DNA from: Hyphomicrobiales bacterium
GTDB lineage: Bacteria > Pseudomonadota > Alphaproteobacteria > Rhizobiales > Hyphomicrobiaceae
Length of the DNA stretch: 20,653 bases
Direction: 5' to 3'
Assembly: GCA_017304275.1 (NCBI GenBank)
Contig: JAFKKW010000200.1
Location: 1 to 20,653 of the forward strand
Shown: positions 1-6,064 of the stretch, one piece after another
Position numbering within the stretch: the stretch's first letter is position 1
Layout of the letters: every line of letters begins with the position of its first letter
Notes under the pieces: generated by a model
The model's database searches: none
The model's input: only the letters and a program-made list of their open reading frames with translations
Told to the model about the DNA's origin: nothing
Translations under genes and position numbers: made by a program

Positions 1-648
1 GTCCGAGCCGGGGGTCAGCATCTTGAGGCGGAAGCCGTCCGCGCCCGTCCAACCGGCATCGATCTGACCGGCCACAGCGTGGACGTTGGCCGCGATCGCG
101 CCCGCGAGGGCACACCGGTACTGGCCCGCCTCGTCCTTGCCGGCGCCGAGCGGCGTCTTGTCGTCGAAGAGAAGAATTTCGAGCGCCGTCAGCCCCTGCA
201 CGGCGACGCTCTGGGAGGCGAGTGCGCCGGGCGCGAGCAACTCCGGCTTCCGTGCCGCAAGAAGTCCGTTCAACTGGCGGGAGGCGAAACCGCGCGGATC
301 GGGCCAGAAGAAAATGCGCTCCAGTCGATGCTCGCGCGCGGAGGGGCCGAACCGGATGAAGTCGAGCCCGCCCCAGGCGCGCACGGTATCGGCGAATGCC
401 GCTCGCGCCGCCTTGCGGGAGGCGTCGTCCCCTTGCCTGCAGACCGCCTCGATCGCGGTCGCAAGACCGCCCGTGGTCCGCGTCAGCGTCTCGAGGTGCG
501 GAACGAGGAATTTGTCGATGGTATCGAGCACCATCGTCGCGTGGGTCTTGCGGATCGGGAGGGCCTCAGCGGAGCCGGCCGCCGGAGCGAGGATTGCGGC
601 CAGCAGCGCGCCAGCCAGGAGCGGTCTCGGCAGCCGAAAGGAAATCAC
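1..648 (-). CDS. Imelysin-like protein, 3' end outside window
   Basis: I found this by translating the reverse strand from a GTG at 648-646. The frame is open to the window edge (216 codons) and has few internal ATGs. A GAGGAG Shine-Dalgarno sits about six bases before the GTG. The first 26 or so residues form a Sec-type signal peptide with a Leu/Ala-rich core ending near ALAPAAGSAEA. The mature part reads as the shorter imelysin-like type: FLVPHLETL near residues 51-59, then FIRFGP...RLERIFFWPDPRG, and an SVAVQGLTALEILLF stretch that aligns with the GxHxxE region of classical imelysins. In this copy the His is replaced by Gln (VQGLTALE). Family members are periplasmic or outer-membrane iron-associated proteins. 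In other proteobacteria this type follows irpA and the DUF1111 gene on the same strand; here it is on the opposite strand, behind a Bfd-like gene. Family assignment is confident; biochemical role is not. Confidence 0.85.
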   Translation of the reverse strand, partial: MISFRLPRPLLAGALLAAILAPAAGSAEALPIRKTHATMVLDTIDKFLVPHLETLTRTTGGLATAIEAVCRQGDDASRKAARAAFADTVRAWGGLDFIRFGPSAREHRLERIFFWPDPRGFASRQLNGLLAARKPELLAPGALASQSVAVQGLTALEILLFDDKTPLGAGKDEAGQYRCALAGAIAANVHAVAGQIDAGWTGADGFRLKMLTPGSD

Positions 649-732
649 GCGAAGCTCCTCGGGAACGACAGGCCCCGATGTTTATGCCGCGCCGGCTCGT
701 TGGGGAAGGGGCCCGCGGTGCTCTCGAGGCGA

Positions 733-834
733 CTATTCGGCGGCCTCGAACTCTGCCGCAGCGACGCCCGTCTGCTTTTCGCGCTGCTTGAGGCGCTGCA
801 GGCGTTCACGCGTCGCAGATGAGGCCCCGCGCAT
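733..834 (-). CDS. Possible 33-residue charged ORF overlapping the bfd-like 3' end
   Basis: A small frame opens at ATG 834, inside the last codons of the Bfd-like gene but in another frame, and stops at TAG 735-733. Its product is a strongly charged, helix-like peptide (RERLQRLKQREKQTG, then a Glu/Ala-rich tail). The codons are mostly G- or C-ending, as in the neighbouring genes, and GAGGAT lies just upstream of the ATG. It could be a real overlapping gene, or it could be the lost C-terminal tail of the Bfd-like protein after a one-base change, since the two frames join smoothly near 815-830. I do not recognise a family, and the short length makes chance possible. Confidence 0.35.
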   Translation of the reverse strand: MRGASSATRERLQRLKQREKQTGVAAAEFEAAE

Positions 835-1024
835 CGAGATCCTCGAGCTTGGCGTAAATGACATCGACGGCGAGCGGTGCACAGCCGCAGCACTGCATGC
901 GCCGCTGCATGTAGCGATAAACGACGCCGGGCGTCGGTATCGGCGCCTCGGGCTGGTTCAGGATGTCCAACAACGCGAGCTCAATGTCGAAGTCGGACAC
1001 TTGCTGGCAGGAACAGACGATCAT
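806..1024 (-). CDS. Bfd-like [2Fe-2S] protein (bacterioferritin-associated ferredoxin family)
   Basis: A 72-residue protein starting MIVCSC. Cys4, Cys6, Cys45 and Cys48 give the C-x-C...C-x2-C pattern of the BFD-like [2Fe-2S] domain; Cys46 is an extra cysteine between the last two ligands. The gap between the Cys pairs is 38 residues, slightly longer than I expect for classical Bfd. In characterised systems Bfd donates electrons to bacterioferritin to release stored iron. No bacterioferritin gene is in the window, so the partner here is unknown. The gene starts 18 nt after the 175-residue gene at 1043-1570, with AGGAAG upstream, and is probably in the same transcript, followed by the imelysin-like gene. 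The last codons overlap another small open frame (733-834), which may be a separate ORF or a shifted tail. Confidence 0.8.
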   Translation of the reverse strand: MIVCSCQQVSDFDIELALLDILNQPEAPIPTPGVVYRYMQRRMQCCGCAPLAVDVIYAKLEDLDARGLICDA

Positions 1025-1042
1025 GACGAACTACTTCCTGCC

Positions 1043-1570
1043 CTACTGTCTCAGCGCCGCATCGTGCGAGGCGCCGGCATATGCGGCCGCGTTGACGATC
1101 AAGGCCGGCGGCAGCACCTGGTCGAGGCCGCGCATGGTCACGGCGAAGCTTTCGGCGTGGTGGACCACCTCGTCGATCAGCGAGCTTTCGATCAGGGCGA
1201 ACGCGCAAGCCCGCATGGCCGGGCACGTATTGTGCTGGCAGGCGGCGATCATGGACAAGGCCAGGCTCTCGTCACGGCAAAAGCCGTCGCCATCGCCGCG
1301 CCCGACCTCGATCTCGCGGCGGGCGGCCGCGCTCACAGCGCGCACCCAGGCGGAGAGCTCGGAGACGGCGGTCCGTGCCGCGTTGGGACCCAGCGCCTGC
1401 GAATAGATCTGCCAGGCATCCTCCCAACGATCGATGTCGCCGGACTTGTAGCCGGTGACCCAATAGCGGAAGCCAAGACCGATCAGCCGTTCCGCGCCGC
1501 GGGCTGCCGGAAAGGCGATGTCGACCCGCGGCTTTCGGACGAGCCGCAGGGTGGCGTTAGATCTGCTCAT
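1043..1570 (-). CDS. Unrecognised 175-residue protein with four clustered cysteines
   Basis: I do not recognise this family. The start ATG at 1570 has a good GGGAGG Shine-Dalgarno six bases upstream, and the stop lies 18 nt before the Bfd-like gene, so the two are probably co-transcribed. The protein is soluble-looking with no signal peptide. Residues about 30-60 are aromatic-rich (FRYWVTGY..., DRWEDAWQIY). The C-terminal half carries Cys98, Cys111, Cys116 and Cys122 (C-x12-C-x4-C-x5-C; the last three lie in CQHNTCPAMRAC), with His113 and, further on, His137-His138. That pattern could bind a metal or an Fe-S cluster, which would fit its place between an iron-type promoter region and a ferredoxin-like gene. 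This function is inference only. Confidence 0.75.
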   Translation of the reverse strand: MSRSNATLRLVRKPRVDIAFPAARGAERLIGLGFRYWVTGYKSGDIDRWEDAWQIYSQALGPNAARTAVSELSAWVRAVSAAARREIEVGRGDGDGFCRDESLALSMIAACQHNTCPAMRACAFALIESSLIDEVVHHAESFAVTMRGLDQVLPPALIVNAAAYAGASHDAALRQ

Positions 1571-1787
1571 GGCAAACCTCCCACCGTGTCGATGCTGAGA
1601 TGCAATTCAGGGCAACGTGCTCGGGCGCACGGCACGCGTGCGACACCCTCGTCGGGCGCAAAGCGAGAACCATCGATCAGGCCTTCCTATTGTCGGGGTT
1701 CAAGGCCCCGAAAAGGATATGTGCACGACTTCAAATAAGCAGTCGTTGCGCTTAAGCAACCTCTTTCGATGGACGAAGTCAAGTGTG

Positions 1788-1810
1788 CCAACGACACATT
1801 AGGTCGTTGG
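1788..1810. promoter_or_regulatory. Perfect 8-bp inverted repeat in the upstream region of the 175-residue gene
   Basis: CCAACGAC (1788-1795) and GTCGTTGG (1803-1810) are exact reverse complements around a 7-base spacer. The element lies between the Rrf2 gene end (1861) and the start of the 175-residue gene (1570). No U-run follows it in the minus direction, so it does not look like an intrinsic terminator. It could be an operator or a transcript hairpin. A second small dyad, GTTGC-N6-GCAAC, lies at 1745-1760. Confidence 0.4.
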
Positions 1811-1827
1811 AATCATTCAAATCTTTC

Positions 1828-1844
1828 TTTTGAAGAATTCCAAA
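1828..1844. promoter_or_regulatory. ICE-like dyad (candidate Irr box)
   Basis: The sequence TTTTGAA-GAA-TTCCAAA is a near-perfect dyad. From memory, the Irr-binding ICE consensus of rhizobia is TTTAGAA-N3-TTCTAAA; this site matches 12 of its 14 defined bases with the right spacing. It stands 16 bp beyond the Rrf2 stop codon and about 260 bp upstream of the 175-residue gene, so it could control the minus-strand Bfd/imelysin transcript. No irr gene is visible in the window, and binding is inferred from the match only. Confidence 0.5.
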
Positions 1845-1860
1845 GTACAGAAGGTTTTGC

Positions 1861-2367
1861 TCAGCCGTGACCGGCCTGTTGACGGCGTGCCGGGCTGCCG
1901 CTCACCGCTAAGGTCTTGGTCCGGCGCTGAACCTTCGTCTTGGCGCGGCCACCGGAAGCTTCCTTGCGTTGCGCCTTGATCATCTGCTCCAGCGTGTGCT
2001 CGTCGAGAACGCTGATGAAGGCGCCGAGGGCGTTGTCGAACAATTGATCGAGTGCGGCAAGCTGGCCCGGGGCACCCGTGCCGGCCTCGTTCTCCCGCTC
2101 GATCTCGAGATGCAGGATCTCCATCGCGCGTACCACATCCCCAATCCGGATCTCGGAGGCCGGCTTGGCGAGGCGGACGCCGCCATGGCGACCGCGCACA
2201 GCGCGAATGAAGCCCGCACGCGAGAGCAAGTGCACGATCTTGAACGTGTTCTGAAGCGTGATGTCGCGCCGCTCGGAAATTTCGGCGACCTTGACGAGGT
2301 TTGGTTCGGCGAGAGCGCAGTCGAGCAGAATGCGGATCGCGTAATTCGTTGTTTTGCTAAGGCGCAT
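1861..2367 (-). CDS. Rrf2-family transcriptional regulator without cluster cysteines
   Basis: A 168-residue winged-helix regulator. The N-terminus (MRLSKTTNYAIRILL) and the wing region (LSRAGFIRAVRGRHGG, then VRLAKPASEIRIGDVVRAME) match the NsrR/RirA branch of Rrf2 proteins. In that branch three cysteines after the GDVVR helix bind an Fe-S cluster. Here the stretch reads EIERENEAGTGAPGQLA with no cysteine; the only Cys is residue 17 in the first helix. The sensor must therefore work differently or use another signal. The tail from about residue 135 is Lys/Arg-rich and probably disordered. The gene is divergent from the irpA-type gene across 300 bp that hold several dyads, so autoregulation and control of irpA are plausible. 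ATG 2367 is the natural start, although its Shine-Dalgarno is weak. Confidence 0.85.
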   Translation of the reverse strand: MRLSKTTNYAIRILLDCALAEPNLVKVAEISERRDITLQNTFKIVHLLSRAGFIRAVRGRHGGVRLAKPASEIRIGDVVRAMEILHLEIERENEAGTGAPGQLAALDQLFDNALGAFISVLDEHTLEQMIKAQRKEASGGRAKTKVQRRTKTLAVSGSPARRQQAGHG

Positions 2368-2428
2368 GGTCTGTCAGGTTCTCCGCCCGCACACCCGGGC
2401 TGTCTGTTGATCCCTTATCGTAGCGTAA

Positions 2429-2445
2429 TCTAGACTAATTCCAAA
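2429..2445. promoter_or_regulatory. Second ICE-like dyad, between the Rrf2 and irpA genes
   Basis: TCTAGAC-TAA-TTCCAAA matches 11 of 14 bases of the ICE consensus I recall (TTTAGAA-N3-TTCTAAA). Its right half lies within AATTCCAAAsTACA, which is 13/14 identical to the ICE-like site at 1836-1849. It lies 62-78 bp upstream of the Rrf2 start codon, a usual distance for promoter control. The left half is poor, so this is weaker than the site at 1828-1844. Confidence 0.38.
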
Positions 2446-2456
2446 CTACAACGTTC

Positions 2457-2488
2457 AGCAAGTGATAGTGAGTGATCTATCAAGTGCT
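2457..2488. promoter_or_regulatory. 32-bp interrupted dyad in the Rrf2-irpA intergenic region
   Basis: The arms are AGCA-N2-TGATAG (2457-2468) and CTATCA-N2-TGCT (2477-2488), with an 8-base centre. Ten of twelve arm positions are complementary. Its length and two-part arms fit a dimer or pair-of-dimers operator. It is about 90-120 bp upstream of the Rrf2 start and roughly 200 bp upstream of the imelysin start. Which protein binds is unknown; the adjacent Rrf2 regulator is the simplest candidate. Confidence 0.42.
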
Positions 2489-2609
2489 TGGCTGTAGTGA
2501 GACCCGCTGCGTTGCCCTACAAAACCAAGTCCGGGGCTGCGACTCGCGCTCGATCGGCGCCCTGCGCTGCGGTCAAAAATGCCCGGCCGCCTGCAGCCGT
2601 TAAGCATTC

Positions 2610-2626
2610 TTGACTGCTTGCGTCAA
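2610..2626. promoter_or_regulatory. IRO-like TGA-N9-TCA site at the irpA promoter
   Basis: TTGAC-N7-GTCAA is a perfect dyad that contains TGA-N9-TCA (2611-2625), the form I recall for the RirA iron-responsive operator (IRO) of rhizobia. The left half, TTGACT, also resembles a -35 hexamer. A poor -10 (TAGTCG, 2633-2638) lies 17 bp downstream, so a bound repressor would block the promoter. The imelysin start follows about 50 bp later. Six defined bases are few, so chance is possible, but the symmetry and position support a real site. Confidence 0.45.
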
Positions 2627-2673
2627 TAAGCCTAGTCGATTTGCCCATGATTGCCAACCGAGGAGTCGTTTTC

Positions 2674-3927
2674 TTGCCAAAGCGCTTTACAGCTCAGTTG
2701 CGGTCTTTCCTCGCGACGGCCGCAGCGGTCGTTCCCCTCCTGTGGGCCGGCGCGGCGGCGGCCGAGGCGCCGGCGGTCAAGGACGTGCTCAAGACCTACG
2801 GCGATATCGCCGAGGCGACCTATGGCGATAGCCTCGCGGAGGCGCGCAAGCTCAAAGCCTCGATCGACACCCTGATCACGTCGCCGAGCGATGCAACGCT
2901 CGCGGACGCGCGCGAGGCGTGGCGCAAGGCGCGCGTGCCGTACATGCAAACGGAGGCGTTCCGTTTCGGCAATCCGATCATCGATTCCTGGGAAGGCCGG
3001 GTGAACTCCTGGCCGCTCGACGAGGGGCTGATCGATTACGTGGCCGACGCGTACGGCACGGACAACCCCGAGAACGAGTATTATGCCGCCAACGTGATCG
3101 CGAACAAAACGCTCAAGATCGCCGGCAAGACCGTCGACGCGTCGACGATCACCAAGGACCTGATCCGGTCGCTGCATGAAGCCGGCGGCGTGGAGGCCAA
3201 CGTGGCCTCCGGCTATCACGCGATCGAATTCCTGCTCTGGGGACAGGACCTCAACGGCACGGAGCCCGGCGCCGGCGACCGGCCGGCCACGGACTACGAT
3301 CTCAAGGCCTGCACCAACGGCAACTGCGACCGGCGCGCGGCCTACCTCCCGACCGTTACCGACCTGCTGCTCGACGACCTCGCCTGGATGACGAAGCAGC
3401 GGGGCCCCGAGGGCGACGCGCGCGGCTTCGTGCAGCGCGACGAGAAGGCGGGACTGACCTCGATTTTCACGGGCCTCGGCAGCCTGTCCTATGGCGAGCT
3501 CGCGGGTGAACGCATGAAGCTCGGGCTCATGATCCACGACCCCGAGGAGGAGCACGACTGCTTCTCCGACAACACGCACAATTCGCATTACGGCGACGTG
3601 GTCGGCATCCGCAACGTCTATCTCGGGAGCTACACCCGCACGGACGGCAGCGTGGTTTCGGGACCTTCGGTTTCAGACCTCGTCAAGGACAAGTCGCCGG
3701 AAACCGATGCCCAGGTGCGGGCGGCGCTCGACAAGACGCTCGGCAAGATGCAGGCGCTTGTCGAACGCGCCGAGACGGTCGAGCACTATGACCAGATGAT
3801 CGGGCTCGCAAGCCAAGGAGCTCGAGCGCGCCATCGCGGTGCTGGACCTCAAGGACATCAAGTTCGAAGGCTCGGACAGCCTGGATGCACCCGGCAAGGT
3901 CGGCGGCGAGAAGTAGAGCTGTCCTGA
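2674..3927 (+). CDS. irpA: IrpA-type imelysin (iron-regulated periplasmic/envelope protein), frame disrupted near 3' end
   Basis: I chose TTG 2674 because AGGAG (2661-2665) lies eight bases before it and a clean signal peptide follows (residues 1-30, ending AGAAAAEA); upstream TTG 2641 and ATG 2647 have no Shine-Dalgarno. The mature protein matches insulin-cleaving-like/IrpA imelysins: YMQTEAFRFGNPIIDSWEGR at about 90-109, GYHAIEFLLWGQDLNG with the GxHxxE motif at 180-185, GSLSYGELAGERM near 270-281 and EEEHDCFSDNTHNS near 291-304. After HYDQMIG (about residue 377) the reading frame departs from the family. The expected ending (AKELERAIAVLDL...FEGSDSLD) is encoded in the +1-shifted frame at about 3815-3916, ending at TAG 3914. 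Some 20 family residues before that also seem missing. As it stands the protein ends in an unrelated Arg/Gly-rich tail at TGA 3925. This may be a real deletion or a sequencing error. The next gene, DUF1111, is its usual partner. Confidence 0.85.
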   Translation: MPKRFTAQLRSFLATAAAVVPLLWAGAAAAEAPAVKDVLKTYGDIAEATYGDSLAEARKLKASIDTLITSPSDATLADAREAWRKARVPYMQTEAFRFGNPIIDSWEGRVNSWPLDEGLIDYVADAYGTDNPENEYYAANVIANKTLKIAGKTVDASTITKDLIRSLHEAGGVEANVASGYHAIEFLLWGQDLNGTEPGAGDRPATDYDLKACTNGNCDRRAAYLPTVTDLLLDDLAWMTKQRGPEGDARGFVQRDEKAGLTSIFTGLGSLSYGELAGERMKLGLMIHDPEEEHDCFSDNTHNSHYGDVVGIRNVYLGSYTRTDGSVVSGPSVSDLVKDKSPETDAQVRAALDKTLGKMQALVERAETVEHYDQMIGLASQGARARHRGAGPQGHQVRRLGQPGCTRQGRRREVELS

Positions 3928-4036
3928 TCAGGATCAGTGCTGGGGACGTGGCGAAGGGTCCGGCCCGCGGCTTTCGTCTTGAAGTCGACGAGGCGGCGTG
4001 CTGACTGGCGTCGCAGCGCGGAGGGCAAGACATCCC

Positions 4037-5518
4037 ATGGTCCGCATTCCCGGACACCTCTTCTGGACGGTCGCGTTTGCGGCGTTCGTGCCGCTGGCTG
4101 CCGGCACGGTCTCGCTGGTCGCGGCGCCGGCGGTCAGCGTCGGACTCGAGCCCGGCGAGGAGATGCCCGGCGGCGCGGCGACCTCGCGCGAAAGCGTCAG
4201 CGACCGGGACGCCTTCTCCCATTTCTCGCACGGCATCGGCTTCGAAGGCGAAGCGCGCTTCAAGGTCGGCAACGCCATCTTCCGCAAGCTGTGGGTCGCC
4301 GCCCCCTCGTCCACCAAGGCTTCGGACGGACTGGGCCCGCTCTACAACGCGCGCGGATGCCAGAACTGCCATTTGAAGGACGGACGCGGCCGTCCGCCGC
4401 TGGCCAACTGGCCGGACGAGACCGCCGTCTCGATGTTCCTGCGCCTTTCCATCCCGCCGGAGACCGACGAGCAGAAGCAGTTGCTCGCCGCGCGGCGCGT
4501 CAACGTCATTCCGGACCCCGTCTACGGCGATCAGTTGCAGAACATCGCCATCCAGGGGCTCGACGGCGAAGGGCAGATGCACATCGTCTACGCGGACGAG
4601 CCGGTGACGCTGGCGGGCGGCACAGTCGTAACGTTGCGCAAGCCCACCTACTCCATCACCAACCTCAACTACGGTCCGCTCCATCCCCACGTGATGCTGT
4701 CGCCGCGCATCGCGCCGCCGATGATCGGGCTCGGGCTCGTCGAGGCGATCCCGGAAGCTTCCATTCGCGCCAAGGCCGATCCGGACGACGCGGATGGGGA
4801 CGGGATTTCCGGCCGCGTCAACGAGGTGTGGTCGCTGTCGCAGGATAACGTCATGCTGGGGCGGTTCGGCTGGAAGGCCGGTCAGCCGACGATCATCGAC
4901 CAGAGCGCGTCCGCGGCGGCCGGCGACGTCGGGCTTTCGAACCCGCTGGTGGCGAAGCCGGCGGGCGATTGCACGGCGGCGCAGACGGCGTGCCTTGCCG
5001 CGCCGAACGGCAACTCGGAGCGCGCGGGCGGCTTCGAACTTCCGGGCGAACTGCTCGATCTCGTGACCTTCTACTCGCAGAACCTGGCCGTGCCCGCGCG
5101 ACGCGGGGCGGGAGATGCGAACGTTCTCAAGGGCAAGGCGCTGTTCCACAAGGCGGGATGTGCGGCGTGCCACACGCCGTCGTTCACCACCGGCGAGGCG
5201 CCGGGGCAGCCGCATCTCAGCCACCAGTTGATCTGGCCCTACGGCGACTTCCTGCTGCACGACATGGGCGAGGGTCTTGCCGATGGGCGGCCCGAGGGCG
5301 ATGCGGATGGGCGCGAGTGGCGGACGGCGCCGCTGTGGGGCGTCGGGCTCACGCAGACGGTCAGCGATCACACGTTCCTGCTCCATGACGGGCGTGCGCG
5401 CAATGTGGAGGAAGCGATCCTGTGGCATGGTGGCGAGGCGCAGGCGGCACGGGATGCCTACGCCGCGCTCAGGGCCGACGAGCGCGAGGCCCTAGTGGCA
5501 TTCGTTAACTCGCTCTGA
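4037..5518 (+). CDS. DUF1111 di-heme c-type cytochrome / putative oxidoreductase
   Basis: A 493-residue exported protein counted from ATG 4037, which has GGAGGG about eleven bases upstream; GTG 3998 is a longer in-frame option with weaker support. The first 30 or so residues form a signal peptide. Two covalent haem motifs are present: CQNCH at about residues 108-112 and CAACH at about 375-379. A DPDDADGDGISGR loop (about 249-261) resembles a calcium-binding loop. The C-terminal part (LLHDMGEGLADGRPEG, WRTAPLWGVG, LLHDGRARNVEEAILWHGGE) is typical of DUF1111, a family related to MauG-like and cytochrome c peroxidases and often listed as 'thiol oxidoreductase'. It acts in the periplasm. It follows the irpA-type gene by about 110 bp and probably shares its transcript. 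In many proteobacteria these two genes with a second imelysin form one iron-linked operon; the electron donor and substrate are not known. Confidence 0.9.
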   Translation: MVRIPGHLFWTVAFAAFVPLAAGTVSLVAAPAVSVGLEPGEEMPGGAATSRESVSDRDAFSHFSHGIGFEGEARFKVGNAIFRKLWVAAPSSTKASDGLGPLYNARGCQNCHLKDGRGRPPLANWPDETAVSMFLRLSIPPETDEQKQLLAARRVNVIPDPVYGDQLQNIAIQGLDGEGQMHIVYADEPVTLAGGTVVTLRKPTYSITNLNYGPLHPHVMLSPRIAPPMIGLGLVEAIPEASIRAKADPDDADGDGISGRVNEVWSLSQDNVMLGRFGWKAGQPTIIDQSASAAAGDVGLSNPLVAKPAGDCTAAQTACLAAPNGNSERAGGFELPGELLDLVTFYSQNLAVPARRGAGDANVLKGKALFHKAGCAACHTPSFTTGEAPGQPHLSHQLIWPYGDFLLHDMGEGLADGRPEGDADGREWRTAPLWGVGLTQTVSDHTFLLHDGRARNVEEAILWHGGEAQAARDAYAALRADEREALVAFVNSL

Positions 5519-5571
5519 CGCTCGATACGTGCTCCACTGAAGCAAGACATGGTCCATCGAGAGGTGTGCTC

Positions 5572-5829
5572 ATGCGCTTTGTCTTCTCGCACAGTCATGC
5601 CTTCCCAGGCGGTCGCGTTACCGTGGACGACGACGGAAAAACAGGACCTTCCTGTCTGGTGGAATTCGGCGACGGTGTCACCGTGCTCGCCGAATGGCGC
5701 CCGGCGGACGGCGCGATGTACCTTTCCATTCCCGCTTACGCGACGGCAAAGGGCACGGCGATCGCGCCTCGGACGTGGCGCCTCGTCCAGGGAAAGGACG
5801 GATCCTGGCGGTCGCGGAAGGCGTCGTGA
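5572..5829 (+). CDS. Small unrecognised protein (85 residues)
   Basis: The ATG at 5572 has GAGAGG seven bases upstream; a GTG two codons earlier is less likely. The product looks soluble, with no signal peptide or membrane segment, and is mostly predicted strand: RFVFSHSHAFPGGRVTVDDD near the start, LVEFGDGVTVLAEWR in the middle and TWRLVQGKDGSW near the end. I do not recognise a family. It lies 53 bp after the DUF1111 gene on the same strand and may be the last gene of that transcript. A repeat-rich intergenic stretch follows. Confidence 0.65.
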   Translation: MRFVFSHSHAFPGGRVTVDDDGKTGPSCLVEFGDGVTVLAEWRPADGAMYLSIPAYATAKGTAIAPRTWRLVQGKDGSWRSRKAS

Positions 5830-5879
5830 CATCGGCGCAGGCCCGCACGGATCTTTCGATTTTGATTGAAAGAGTACAG

Positions 5880-6060
5880 GAGCCCCTCACCCGCGCAGCG
5901 TCATGGCGGAGCCGTGCTCCGCATGGACGCTGCCCGACCTCTCCCCATCGGGGAGAGGTGAAGCGGGGCGCACTTCGTTCCCCTCTCCCCGGCGGGGAGA
6001 GGCCGGAAGCGATCGCAAGATCGTTTCCGGGCGAGGGGGGCGCCCGGTCCAAGTCGGAGG
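5880..6060. repeat. Multi-hairpin intergenic palindromic repeat (REP/BIME-like)
   Basis: Four inverted repeats lie in a row between convergent genes: an imperfect stem at 5895-5933 (GCAGCGTC ... GACGCTGC); ACCTCTCCCC-N3-GGGGAGAGGT at 5937-5959 (perfect); CCTCTCCCC-N3-GGGGAGAGG at 5982-6002 (perfect, and a near copy of the previous stem); and CGGAAGCGATC-N4-GATCGTTTCCG at 6004-6029 (10/11). The CTCTCCCC palindromes are a common intergenic repeat type in Hyphomicrobiales. They may also help end transcription from both sides. No coding function. Confidence 0.75.
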
Positions 6061-6064
6061 CGCG

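Noticed and set aside
86..1738. A 550-codon open frame on the plus strand
   Set aside because: It runs antisense to the imelysin-like, Bfd-like and four-Cys genes, has Arg/Ala/Ser-rich low-complexity sequence and matches no family; a product of high GC.
1788..1810. Terminator for the Rrf2 gene
   Set aside because: The stem is perfect but no U-run follows on the minus strand; kept as a dyad of unknown role only.
2632..3588. A 318-codon open frame on the minus strand
   Set aside because: It mirrors the irpA-type gene, whose imelysin motifs are on the plus strand.
3683..5428. A 581-codon open frame on the minus strand
   Set aside because: It is antisense to the DUF1111 gene, whose two CxxCH motifs and family match prove the plus-strand frame.
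5937..6029. CRISPR-like repeats
   Set aside because: The repeated units are palindromes of different length with no regular spacers; they fit an intergenic REP-type element.
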